Positions 1 through 8,453 of a stretch of 64,000 nucleotides of DNA are shown here, in pieces. Made by a program: the position numbers and the translations under genes. This DNA comes from Hyphomicrobiales bacterium (lineage in GTDB: Bacteria; Pseudomonadota; Alphaproteobacteria; Rhizobiales; Aestuariivirgaceae). Where the stretch lies: NCBI GenBank assembly GCA_016710435.1, contig JADJVV010000001.1, positions 3,122,501 to 3,186,500 of the forward strand, in the 5' to 3' direction. Under the pieces are notes generated by a model. The model was given only the letters and a program-made list of their open reading frames with translations, searched no databases and was not told where the DNA came from. Position 1 is the first letter of the stretch, and each line of letters starts with the position of its first letter.

Positions 1-1050
1 CCCCAATCCGAAGTAGCACCCCGGCACCTGTTGCAGGAAATAGGCGAAATCCTCAGAGAACATGATCGGCCCCGGCAGTTCCACGGCGCGCTGGTCCTGT
101 CCCATCTCCACCGCGATGTCGCGCACCATGTTGGCGATCTGCGGCGTGTTGATGCCGACAGGATAACGGTAGCCTTCACCATAGACGACGTCCGCCCGGC
201 ACCCGAATGACGCCGCCTGCTGCTGCAGGATTTCCGGGATGCGCCGCTCCATCAACGCCCGCGACGCCTCGCTCGTGGTGCGAACACCGATCTTCAGCGA
301 GACCTCTTCCGGAATGGCCGTGGCAAGCACGCCGCCATTGATGGCACCCACCGTCACCACGGTGGGTTCCAGCGGATCGGCATTGCGCGCCACCGCTGTC
401 TGCAACGCCATGACGGCAGAAGATGCCGCCACAACCGGGTCCACCGCCTGGTGCGGCAGGGCCCCGTGCCCGGCGACGCCGACAATCCGTGCACTGACGA
501 TATCGACGGCCGCCGTGATCGCGCCCGGCCTCACCAGCACCTGCCCCACCGGATAACCCGGCATGTTGTGCAGGCCGAACACCGCATCCACCGGGAAGCG
601 GTCGAAAATTCCCTCCTCGATCATGCGCAGCGCACCGCTGATGTCCTCTTCCGCAGGCTGGAAGATCAGGTGCACCGTGCCGTCGAAATTCCGGTTGGTG
701 GAAAGGTAGAAGGCAAGGCCCAGCACCATCGTTGTGTGGCCGTCGTGGCCGCAGGCATGCATCACGCCGGGCACCGTCGAACAATGGCTCACGCCCGTCG
801 TTTCCGTGATCGGCAGCGCATCCATGTCGGCGCGGATAGCGATGGCGCGTTCGTCTGAACCATTGCGCAACGTGCCGACAACGCCCGTGCCAGCAATTCC
901 TGTCGTCACCTCAAAGCCCAGTTGCGACAGGATGTCGGCAACCACGGCTGCTGTGCGGTGTTCCTGGAACTGCAGTTCCGGATTGGCATGCAGGTCGCGC
1001 CGAATGGCCACGAGCTGCTCTTCGTATTGGGCTATAATGTCTTCGATCAT
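1..1050 (-). CDS. M20 family amidohydrolase (hippurate hydrolase-like), partial at window edge
   Basis: The reading frame is open from an ATG at 1050 to the window edge, so 350 codons are visible and the C-terminus is missing. It is a zinc-dependent amidohydrolase of the M20 (HipO/AmhX) type, which cleaves N-acyl amino acids or related amides in the cytosol. Visible hallmarks are the metal-binding HACGHDGHT segment (about residues 98-106), QPAEED (131-136) with the catalytic/metal glutamates, and GLHNMPG further on, which supplies another metal histidine. The start overlaps the stop of the upstream permease gene by 4 bp (ATGA), so it is the last visible gene of the amino-acid ABC transporter operon. 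That suggests it deacylates an imported conjugated amino acid. The exact substrate cannot be read from sequence. Confidence 0.9.
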   Translation of the reverse strand, partial: MIEDIIAQYEEQLVAIRRDLHANPELQFQEHRTAAVVADILSQLGFEVTTGIAGTGVVGTLRNGSDERAIAIRADMDALPITETTGVSHCSTVPGVMHACGHDGHTTMVLGLAFYLSTNRNFDGTVHLIFQPAEEDISGALRMIEEGIFDRFPVDAVFGLHNMPGYPVGQVLVRPGAITAAVDIVSARIVGVAGHGALPHQAVDPVVAASSAVMALQTAVARNADPLEPTVVTVGAINGGVLATAIPEEVSLKIGVRTTSEASRALMERRIPEILQQQAASFGCRADVVYGEGYRYPVGINTPQIANMVRDIAVEMGQDQRAVELPGPIMFSEDFAYFLQQVPGCYFGLG

Positions 1051-1736
1051 CTGCGCGCCGGTATCTGCCTCTCCACCACGGCGAAGATACGCGTGATGAT
1101 GAAGGTGAGGATCATGTAGATGACCATCACAAGCAACAATGGTTCATAAATGATGTAGGTCTCTTGGCGGACACGGTCACTTACCCCAAACAAGTCAACA
1201 ACCGTCACAAGCGCCGCAAGCGGCGTGGACTTCAGTGTCAGGATCGTTTCGCCGCCCAGCGTGGGCAGGACATTGCGGATGGCTCGCGGCAGCCACACCC
1301 GGCGCAGCACCTGCCATGGCGACATGCCGATGGCGCGGGCGGCCTCCAGTTCACCCTTGGGAACCGAGAGGAAGGCACCCCGCATGATCTCCCCGGCATA
1401 GCCCGCCTCATTCAGAGCGAAGGCAAGGATGGCGTAGAAATAACCTTCGCGCAGGATCGGCCAGAACATGCTCTGCCGCAATTCGGGGAACGTGGCGAGC
1501 ACGCTGCCAAGGCCGTAGTAGAACAGGTAGAGCTGGATGAGCAGCGGCGTGCCGCGCATCACCGTGCAATAGGCAAGGGCGATGCGGCTCAGCCACTTCG
1601 GGCCTGTGACCTGCACCAGCCCGATGGGCACGGCGAGGACCAATCCCAGCCCCATGGAAATGACGAGCAATTGCATCGTCACTCCCAATCCCTGGATCAG
1701 CATCGGCAGATATTTGGGGAGCCAGCTCCAGTCCAT
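1047..1736 (-). CDS. Polar amino-acid ABC transporter permease (HisM type)
   Basis: A 229-residue integral membrane permease of the histidine/lysine/arginine/octopine importer class. It has several hydrophobic segments and the cytoplasmic EAA loop (EAARAIGMSPWQ followed by LPRAI) that docks on the ATPase. The start at 1736 (MDWSW) was chosen because a GAGGG ribosome-binding sequence lies just upstream; an upstream in-frame ATG would add 13 charged residues. It lies 8 bp after the other permease gene and overlaps the amidohydrolase start by 4 bp, so the genes are translationally coupled. The two permeases are expected to form a heterodimer. Confidence 0.93.
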   Translation of the reverse strand: MDWSWLPKYLPMLIQGLGVTMQLLVISMGLGLVLAVPIGLVQVTGPKWLSRIALAYCTVMRGTPLLIQLYLFYYGLGSVLATFPELRQSMFWPILREGYFYAILAFALNEAGYAGEIMRGAFLSVPKGELEAARAIGMSPWQVLRRVWLPRAIRNVLPTLGGETILTLKSTPLAALVTVVDLFGVSDRVRQETYIIYEPLLLVMVIYMILTFIITRIFAVVERQIPARR

Positions 1737-1743
1737 GCTGCCC

Positions 1744-2454
1744 TCACGCCAGCTTGGGTTGGCCGCGGCGCACATGCGCTTCCAGCCGTGAGAGGAAGAA
1801 ATTCGAAACCAGCGTCATCGCCAGGTAGATGCAGCCGGACACGAAATAGAACAGGAAATAGCGCTTGGTGAACCCGGCGGCGTTCTTGGTCATCTGCGCC
1901 AGCTCGGCGGATGCGCCCGTCACCGTGATCAGCACCGTGTCCTTGATGACGATCAGCCACAGGTTGGCGAGGCCCGGAATGGCATTGGGCAACATCGCCG
2001 GCACAACTACGCGGAAGAACACCTGCCAGCCCGACATGCCGAAGGCGCGCGCCGCCTCGATCTGACCGATGGGAATGGCCTGGATGGCGCCGCGGATCAC
2101 CTCGGTTGAATAGGCACCCTGCACGAAACCCAGGACGAGGATGGCCGCGAATGTGCCGTTGATGTCGACAGGGCCATAGCCAATCGCCACGCCCAGGGCA
2201 CTGATGCCCTTGGTGCCGGCGAAGAACAGCAGCAGGATCAGCACCAGTTCGGGCACGGCGCGGATGACGGTCGTGTAGATGTTGGCCATGAAGCGGGAAA
2301 ACGGCCCGCCATAAAGCTTCGCCGCGGCTCCCAACTGCCCCAGCACCAGCCCGATGGCGAAAGAGCAAGCGGCAATGAACAGCGTCGAGAGCGCACCCCG
2401 TGCCAGCTCGTCGCCAAAGCCAGTCTTTCCGAATTCGAGAACCGTGGGGAACAT
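1744..2454 (-). CDS. Polar amino-acid ABC transporter permease (HisQ type)
   Basis: A 236-residue inner-membrane permease paired with the gene that follows. It carries the EAA loop (EAARAFGMSGWQVF) and the membrane segments usual for the HisQ/GlnP family. The start at 2454 (MFPTVLEF) is preferred because the first transmembrane segment then begins within about 15-25 residues; the Shine-Dalgarno sequence is weak (GGCGGG). Only 56 bp separate it from the binding-protein stop codon, and that gap holds a strong hairpin, so its transcription is probably lower than that of the binding protein. Confidence 0.92.
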   Translation of the reverse strand: MFPTVLEFGKTGFGDELARGALSTLFIAACSFAIGLVLGQLGAAAKLYGGPFSRFMANIYTTVIRAVPELVLILLLFFAGTKGISALGVAIGYGPVDINGTFAAILVLGFVQGAYSTEVIRGAIQAIPIGQIEAARAFGMSGWQVFFRVVVPAMLPNAIPGLANLWLIVIKDTVLITVTGASAELAQMTKNAAGFTKRYFLFYFVSGCIYLAMTLVSNFFLSRLEAHVRRGQPKLA

Positions 2455-2462
2455 GGGGCCCG

Positions 2463-2501
2463 CCAAAAGACAATGGCCGCCCGTTGCGCGGGCGGCCATT
2501 G
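2463..2501 (-). terminator. Intra-operon hairpin with short T-run after the binding-protein gene
   Basis: A perfect 13-bp inverted repeat (2471-2483 against 2489-2501, 5-base loop) is followed on the minus strand by TCTTTT. It has the form of a partial intrinsic terminator or an mRNA-stabilising hairpin. It sits between the binding-protein and permease genes, where such elements are known to raise the binding-protein to permease ratio. Confidence 0.75.
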
Positions 2502-2510
2502 CGTGAAGTG

Positions 2511-3305
2511 TTATTCCTTCGGCGTCGCGAGCTTGCCTGCCAGGCCATACTTCTCGGCGAGCTTGTCGTAGATGCCCTTCTTGCCGATGGCGTGGATGGC
2601 AGTATTCAGCTTCTCAAGCAAAGCCGTGTCTTCCTTGCGAAGGCCAACGCCCACGCCCGGTCCGAGCACCGCGTCATCTTCCGGCACCATGCCGTAGGCT
2701 TCGCAGCAGGCCTTGCCTTCATCGGTGGCGAGGAAGTTGAACAGCGTGATGCTGTCGGCCTGCACGTAGTCGAGACGGCCCGCCGCGAGATCGGCGTTGG
2801 CTTCATCCTGGCCCTTGTAGGTCTTGGACACCGCACCAGCCGGCACGAAGTACTTTTCCACGTAGTTGGCATGCGTGGTGGAAGCCTGCGAACCGATGGT
2901 CTTGCCCTTCAGGGCTTCGGGGGCAATGTTCTTGTCGCCGCCCTTCGGGCCGATGACCATCGACGGCGTGTTGTAGTACACGTCCGAGAAGTTGATCTGC
3001 TTCTGGCGCTCAGGCGTGATCGACATGGAGCCGAAGATGCCATCCATCTTCTTTTCCAGCAGGGCCGGAATGATGCCGTCCCAGGCGATCGGGATCAGCG
3101 TGCACTTCTCGTTCATTTCGGCGCAGATAGCCATCAGCACTTCATATTCCCAGCCTTCCCATTCGCCGGCCGCATTCTGCGAGGTGAAGGGCGGATAAGG
3201 CGCGGCGTCCGTGGCGAACACCAGGTCCGCCTTGGCAGTCGTGGCACCGGCAGCGCCAAGCACAAGGGCCGCGGCAGCGGCCATCATGAGGGTCTTGAAT
3301 TTCAT
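2511..3305 (-). CDS. Polar amino-acid ABC transporter periplasmic binding protein
   Basis: A 264-residue periplasmic solute receptor of the HisJ/ArgT/octopine-binding group (SBP family 3). The first 23 or so residues form a signal peptide ending in TAKA, and the mature protein would begin DLVFATD. The family pattern APYPPF, the early WEGWEYEV and MAICAEM segments and a later DYVQADS ligand-contact region are visible. The start at 3305 is supported by GGGAG eight bases upstream. It follows the ATPase gene by 65 bp and precedes both permeases. The ligand is likely a basic or opine-type amino acid, but this is inference from the family only. Confidence 0.93.
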   Translation of the reverse strand: MKFKTLMMAAAAALVLGAAGATTAKADLVFATDAAPYPPFTSQNAAGEWEGWEYEVLMAICAEMNEKCTLIPIAWDGIIPALLEKKMDGIFGSMSITPERQKQINFSDVYYNTPSMVIGPKGGDKNIAPEALKGKTIGSQASTTHANYVEKYFVPAGAVSKTYKGQDEANADLAAGRLDYVQADSITLFNFLATDEGKACCEAYGMVPEDDAVLGPGVGVGLRKEDTALLEKLNTAIHAIGKKGIYDKLAEKYGLAGKLATPKE

Positions 3306-3370
3306 TGTACTACTCCCTGTTATTGAGAAACCGGCGTCGGCCGGCCTCCTGTTCTCCGTTTTCCGGAACC

Positions 3371-4129
3371 TCAATGGATTCCAGAGACGAATTGCTTGCA
3401 GCGCTCGCTCTTCGGAGCGCCAAACACCTGGCGCGGCGGCCCCTCCTCCTCGATCACACCCTTGTGCAGGTAGATGACGTGGGAGGAGACATCGCGCGCG
3501 AATTTCATTTCATGGGTGACGAGGATCATGGTGCGGCCCTCGTCCGCAAGCCCACGGATCACCTTCAGCACTTCCCCCACCAGTTCCGGGTCGAGCGCCG
3601 ATGTGGGTTCGTCGAACAACATCACTTTCGGTTCCATGGCGAGCGCCCGGGCAATGGCCGCACGCTGTTGCTGCCCGCCGGAGAGGAACGCCGGATACTG
3701 GTCACGCTTGTCGTAGAGTCCGACCTTGTGGAGCAGCGCCTCTGCACGCTCCTTCGCTTCGGCGCGCGGCACCTTCAGCACATGCACCGGCGCTTCCATT
3801 ACGTTCTGAAGTACACTCATGTGTTGCCACAGGTTGAAACTCTGGAACACCATGCCGAGTCGAGTCCGCACCCGTTCCAGCTGTCGCCGGTCGGTCGGAT
3901 GGAGATTGCCGTCTTTGGCGGGCTTGAGCGCCACTTCCTCACCCGTCACCACAATGCGGCCGCGGGTCGGCATTTCAAGAAAGTTGATGCAGCGCAGGAA
4001 AGTGCTTTTGCCGGAGCCGGAAGCGCCGATCATCGACACCACGTCGCCCTGCCGCGCCTCCAGAGAAACGCCTTTCAGCACCTCAAGTGGACCGAATGAT
4101 TTGTGGAGGTCATCGACCACCACAGCCAT
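3371..4129 (-). CDS. Polar amino-acid ABC transporter ATP-binding protein (HisP/GlnQ type)
   Basis: A 252-residue ATPase that powers the importer from the cytosolic face. It shows Walker A GASGSGKS (residues 35-42), the Q-loop GMVFQSFNL, the signature LSGGQQQR, Walker B VMLFDEPTSALD and the H-loop HEM. These match the HisP/GlnQ family in full length. The start at 4129 (MAVVVDD) was chosen over an upstream in-frame start at 4183 because family members begin close to the first beta strand. It is the first gene of the operon and faces the polyamine operon across a 249-bp divergent region that must hold both promoters. Confidence 0.93.
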   Translation of the reverse strand: MAVVVDDLHKSFGPLEVLKGVSLEARQGDVVSMIGASGSGKSTFLRCINFLEMPTRGRIVVTGEEVALKPAKDGNLHPTDRRQLERVRTRLGMVFQSFNLWQHMSVLQNVMEAPVHVLKVPRAEAKERAEALLHKVGLYDKRDQYPAFLSGGQQQRAAIARALAMEPKVMLFDEPTSALDPELVGEVLKVIRGLADEGRTMILVTHEMKFARDVSSHVIYLHKGVIEEEGPPRQVFGAPKSERCKQFVSGIH

Positions 4130-4378
4130 ATTGCCGTTGCTGCCTTGCGCTGCAGTGGAATTCACGCGTTTCGCCCCGTACACATCCCAGACCGCCGGCT
4201 CTCTGATCGGCCAGCTTGGCTTCAGACCTTAGGGGTTCTTTACCTCCCGGTCAAACTCAGGTTATCGTTGTCCATCCGTCCAACGGACAATGCAGGGACG
4301 TGGGCCACTGGGGCGGCCCCCTGTAAAGATGCCGGACGGAACAACAGAGGCCCCTGGAAACTCGTAAGGGAGAAGATC

Positions 4379-5555
4379 ATGAAGTCAATGCTCAAGGCCT
4401 GCGTGTCGATTCTGACAGCCGCGGCAGTCACCACAGCCTTCAGTGGCGTGGCGATGGCGCAGGTGAAGGAAATCGGCAAGGGCGAAGGCCAGGTCGATAT
4501 CGTGGCCTGGCCCGGCTACATCGAACGCGGCGAAACCGACAAGAACTTTCGACTGGGTGACGAGCTTCGAAAAGGAAACGGGCTGCAAGGTCAACGTCAA
4601 GACCGCCGCCACGTCGGACGAAATGGTCACGCTCATGAACCAGGGCGGCTTCGACCTCGTCACGGCTTCCGGCGATGCCTCGCTCCGCCTCATCGCGGGC
4701 AAGAAGGTTCAGCCCGTCAACGTCGATCTCATCAAGGACTGGAAGGCCGTCGATGACCGCCTGAAGGATGCGCCATGGCACACCGTCGATGGCGTACACT
4801 ACGGCGTTCCCTACCAGTGGGGGCCGAACGTGCTGGCCTACAATGCCAAGATATTCCCCGAAGCACCCAAGACCTGGGGCGTGGTTTTCGAGGAACAGAA
4901 CCTGTCGGACGGCAAGTCCAACAAGGGCCGCGTGCAGGCCTTCGATGGTCCGATCTACGTGGCTGACGCAGCGCTCTACCTGATGAAGAAGAAGCCCGAA
5001 CTGGGCATCAAGAACCCCTATGAACTGAACAAGGAGCAGTTCGCGGCAGTGATGGAAGTGTTGTCGGCACAGCGCCAGCTTGTCGGACGCTATTGGCATG
5101 ACGCCATGGTGCAGATCGACGACTTCAAGAACGAAGGCGTTGTCGCCTCCTCCTCGTGGCCGTTCCAGGTGAACCTGCTGCAGGCCGACAAGGCGGTGAT
5201 GGAAAAGACTCCCATTGCTTCCACCGTGCCGGAAGAAGGTGCAACGGGTTGGGCCGACACCACCATGCTTCACGCGGAAGCCGCCCATCCCAACTGCGCC
5301 TACATGTGGATGAACCACTCGATTGACGCCAAGGTGCAGGGTGATCTTGCCGCCTGGTTCGGCTCGGTGCCGTCCGTCCCCGCCGCTTGCAAGGGCAACA
5401 TGCTGTTGACCGACACGGGCTGCGCCACCAACGGCTTCGACAACTTCGACAAGATCTGGTTCTGGCGCACGCCGACCTCGAAGTGCGAAGCAGAAGGTGC
5501 CTGCGTCCCCTATTCGCAGTGGGACAAGGAATACCGTAAGGTCATGGGTCAGTAA
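4379..5555 (+). pseudogene. Polyamine-type ABC transporter binding protein, interrupted by a +1 frameshift
   Basis: This is a PotD-like periplasmic receptor of about 390 residues read in two frames. The ATG at 4379 follows GGGAG and opens a signal peptide ending in AMA, then the typical VDIVAWPGYIERG start of the mature protein. At 4547-4549 a run of three T replaces the two expected: the first frame loses sense after ...TDKNF, while the next frame continues DWVTSFEKETGCKV to a normal end at 5555. The rest looks intact, including YGVPYQWGPNVLAYN and many aromatic residues. Either the copy is broken, or the extra T is a sequencing or assembly error. The intact downstream transporter genes favour an error or a very recent mutation. 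Confidence 0.85.
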
Positions 5556-5574
5556 GCCCGAGGCAACGCAATCC

Positions 5575-5606
5575 AGGACCCCGGCGTCAAAACCGGGGTC
5601 CTTTTT
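5575..5606 (+). terminator. Rho-independent terminator or attenuator after the binding-protein gene
   Basis: A 10-bp perfect stem (5575-5584 with 5593-5602), an 8-base loop and a run of five T at 5602-5606. It lies between the binding-protein gene and the ATPase gene 12 bp later, so it probably lets only part of transcription through to the transporter genes, as in the neighbouring amino-acid operon. Confidence 0.88.
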
Positions 5607-5617
5607 CAGGACGGACC

Positions 5618-6628
5618 ATGCAGACTGCCGTGAGTTTCCAGAACGTGTCGCGCCACTTCGGCACGGTGCGCGCTGTTGATGATGTTACGCTCGATATTGC
5701 CGAGGGCGAATTCTTTGCCATGCTGGGGCCGTCCGGCTCCGGCAAGACCACATGCCTGCGCCTTATCGCCGGATTTGAACAGCCGACTTCCGGTCACATC
5801 GAAATCTTTGGCGAAACCGCCGAGGGCCTGCCGCCCTACAAACGCAACGTCAACACCGTCTTCCAGGATTACGCCCTCTTTCCCCACATGACCGTGGGCG
5901 AGAACGTGGCCTATGGCCTGATGATCAGGGGCGTCGCCCGCCCCGACCGCGAGGCCCGCGCCACCGAAGCGCTCAAGATGGTGAAGCTCGACGGTTTCCA
6001 GGCGCGCAGGCCAGCACAACTCTCCGGCGGCCAGCGCCAGCGTGTCGCCCTCGCCCGTGCCCTCGTGAACCAGCCCAAGGTGCTTCTCCTCGACGAGCCG
6101 CTGGGCGCCCTCGATCTCAAGCTCCGCGAGCAGATGCAGGAAGAGCTGAAGGCCCTGCAGAAGCAGCTTGGCATCACCTTCATTTTTGTCACCCACGATC
6201 AGGGTGAAGCGCTCTCCATGGCTGACCGTGTCGCCATCTTCAACGACGGCAAGATCGTGCAGGCAGGTTCACCGGCGGATGTCTACGAACGCCCGCGCTC
6301 GCGCTTCGTCGCGGATTTCGTCGGTTCCTCCAATGTCCTCGCCCCGGACTTCTTCGCGGCCCATGGCGGCACGAAGTCCTGGGCGAGCTTGCGGCCGGAG
6401 AAGATTTCCATTCGCAACGGCAAGGAGAAACTGCCGGCTGCATCCGCTTCTGCCACGGGCCGCGTCGCCTCCGTCAGCTATCAGGGCTCCGTCACCCGCA
6501 TCGTCATCGACAGCGACGGCACGCGCCTTGCCGCCGTCGTTCCCGCCCCGCTCGCCAGCGTCAGCGAAGGTGAAACCGCGACACTCGTATGGAACCGCGC
6601 CGATGCCGTGACCATGGAGGGCGCATGA
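5618..6628 (+). CDS. potA: Spermidine/putrescine-type ABC transporter ATP-binding protein (PotA-like)
   Basis: A 336-residue importer ATPase. It has Walker A GPSGSGKT (residues 37-44), Q-loop VFQDYALFP, signature LSGGQRQR, Walker B VLLLDEPLGALD and H-loop HDQ. A C-terminal TOBE-type region (about 255-336) is typical of PotA and related iron or polyamine importers. It starts 12 bp after the intra-operon terminator, and its stop overlaps the next start by 4 bp, so the three transporter proteins are coupled. It is expected to energise uptake of polyamines or a similar small cation. The symbol is given by family and position only. Confidence 0.9.
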   Translation: MQTAVSFQNVSRHFGTVRAVDDVTLDIAEGEFFAMLGPSGSGKTTCLRLIAGFEQPTSGHIEIFGETAEGLPPYKRNVNTVFQDYALFPHMTVGENVAYGLMIRGVARPDREARATEALKMVKLDGFQARRPAQLSGGQRQRVALARALVNQPKVLLLDEPLGALDLKLREQMQEELKALQKQLGITFIFVTHDQGEALSMADRVAIFNDGKIVQAGSPADVYERPRSRFVADFVGSSNVLAPDFFAAHGGTKSWASLRPEKISIRNGKEKLPAASASATGRVASVSYQGSVTRIVIDSDGTRLAAVVPAPLASVSEGETATLVWNRADAVTMEGA

Positions 6629-7545
6629 CCGCCGCCATCCGCCGCAGCACGCTTGCCGACACCTTCTTCCGCCATCCCGGCTTGCTCACCATCCTGCTGC
6701 TGCTTCCGCCATTGCTGTGGATCGGCGTTGTCTACATCGGCTCGCTGTTGACGCTCTTGCTCCAGAGCTTCTACTCGCTCGATGAATTCTCCGGCCTCGT
6801 GCTCCACGAATTCACCCTCGCCACCTACGCCCAGCTCTTCGAAAGCTCCAACTTCACCATCATCCTGCGCACGGTCTTGATGGCGGCAGCAGTGACACTC
6901 GCCTCTGCCGTGCTGGCCTTCCCAATCGCCTATTTCGCCGCCCGCTATGCCCGCGGCTGGGGCAAGGCGCTCTTCTATCTCGCCGTCATGATGCCGCTCT
7001 GGTCCAGCTATCTCGTCAAGGTCTATGCCTGGAAACTGATCCTCGCCAAGGAAGGCATCGTCACCTGGGTGGCGGCGAAGCTGCACCTCCTCTGGCTGCT
7101 CGATGGCCTTCTCGCACTTCCCACCGTGGGCGGCCCATCGCTGTCCATCAGCTACATCGGCACTTTCATCGTCTTCGTCTACATCTGGCTGCCCTACATG
7201 ATCCTGCCGACACAGGCGGCACTGGAGCGCGTGCCTGCCAACTTCATCGAGGCCTCGGCGGATTTGGGCGCAACGCCCCGCCAGACCTTCCGCACCGTCA
7301 TCCTGCCGCTCGCCCTGCCGGGCATCATTGCAGGCTCGATCTTCACCTTCTCCCTGACCCTGGGCGACTACATCATCCCGCAGATCATCGGCAATTCGCG
7401 CCCCTTCATCGGCTCCACCGTCTATGCCCTGCAAGGCACCGCCGGAGACATTCCGCTGGCTGCTGCCTTCACTGTGGTGCCCATCGTCATCATGGGGATC
7501 TATCTTGTGATCGCCCGCCGCATGGGAGCCTTCGATGCGCTCTGA
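6625..7545 (+). CDS. potB: Polyamine-type ABC transporter permease (PotB-like)
   Basis: A 306-residue inner-membrane permease with about six hydrophobic helices. The EAA loop reads EASADLGATPRQTF and is followed by VILPLALPGIIAG, the standard ATPase-docking pattern of the PotB/HtpB group. The start at 6625 overlaps the potA stop (ATGA). The longer reading frame upstream would run inside potA and is not needed. It forms the first half of the membrane channel with the next gene, whose start lies 11 bp inside this one. Confidence 0.9.
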   Translation: MTAAIRRSTLADTFFRHPGLLTILLLLPPLLWIGVVYIGSLLTLLLQSFYSLDEFSGLVLHEFTLATYAQLFESSNFTIILRTVLMAAAVTLASAVLAFPIAYFAARYARGWGKALFYLAVMMPLWSSYLVKVYAWKLILAKEGIVTWVAAKLHLLWLLDGLLALPTVGGPSLSISYIGTFIVFVYIWLPYMILPTQAALERVPANFIEASADLGATPRQTFRTVILPLALPGIIAGSIFTFSLTLGDYIIPQIIGNSRPFIGSTVYALQGTAGDIPLAAAFTVVPIVIMGIYLVIARRMGAFDAL

Positions 7546-8356
7546 CCGCGGGGCCGGCTGGCCCCTCGCCGCCGCCGCCGTGGGCGGGCTGCTCTTCCTG
7601 CACGTGCCGCTGATGCTGATCGTGCTCTACGCCTTCACCTCGGAGGAGAAGAGCTTCCAGTTTCCTCCGCCCGGCTACACCACCCACTGGCTCTCGGTGG
7701 CGTGGTACGACAGGCCGGACATTTGGAACCCGCTGTTCCTCTCCCTGAAAGTGGCGCTCATCGCAACGGCCATGGCACTCGTCTTCGGCACGCTGGCCGC
7801 AGCAGCGCTTTCGCGCGCGCGCTTCTTCGGCAAGGATTCGATCTCGCTGCTCTTCATCCTGCCCATTGCGCTCCCCGGCATCATCACCGGCATTGCCTTG
7901 CGCTCGGCCTTCGACATCTTCGGCATGTCCTTCTCAACCTGGACCATCATCCTCGGCCACGCCACCTTCTGCATCGTCGTCGTCTACAACAACGCCCTCG
8001 CCCGCTTCCGCCGACTCTCCGGTTCGATGATCGAGGCCTCCATGGACCTGGGTGCCGATGGCTTCCAGACCTTCCGTCACGTGGTGCTGCCGCAGATCGG
8101 CTCTGCGCTGCTGGCGGGCGGCATGCTCGCCTTTGCGCTTTCCTTCGATGAGGTGATCGTCACCACCTTCACGGCGGGCACCGGTATTGGCTCAAAGACA
8201 CTCCCCATCTGGATGCTCGACGAATTGATCCGTCCCCGCCAACGCCCCGTTACCAACGTGGTGGCGATCTTCGTCATGGCCGTCACCTTCATCCCCATCG
8301 TCCTCGCCTACTACCTCACCAAGGACGCCGAACACACCGGCGGCGCAGGAAAGTAG
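7535..8356 (+). CDS. potC: Polyamine-type ABC transporter permease (PotC-like)
   Basis: A 273-residue permease, the second membrane subunit of the importer. An N-terminal signal-anchor (LAAAAVGGLLFLHVPLMLIV) is followed by further membrane helices. The EAA loop reads EASMDLGADGFQTFRHVVLP, then the conserved LAFALSFDEVIVT helix found in PotC proteins. Its start overlaps potB by 11 bp. It is the last gene of the operon, and 97 bp without any feature that I can recognise separate it from the convergent CoxG-like gene. Confidence 0.9.
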   Translation: MRSDRGAGWPLAAAAVGGLLFLHVPLMLIVLYAFTSEEKSFQFPPPGYTTHWLSVAWYDRPDIWNPLFLSLKVALIATAMALVFGTLAAAALSRARFFGKDSISLLFILPIALPGIITGIALRSAFDIFGMSFSTWTIILGHATFCIVVVYNNALARFRRLSGSMIEASMDLGADGFQTFRHVVLPQIGSALLAGGMLAFALSFDEVIVTTFTAGTGIGSKTLPIWMLDELIRPRQRPVTNVVAIFVMAVTFIPIVLAYYLTKDAEHTGGAGK

Positions 8357-8453
8357 AGATCAGCAAGGACTATGGGTCGCCGGAACCAGTCCGGCGATGA
8401 CAAACCTTCGAAACAGGAGCGATTGCAGAGGCAGACCCTGCAGTGGCGGCGTC

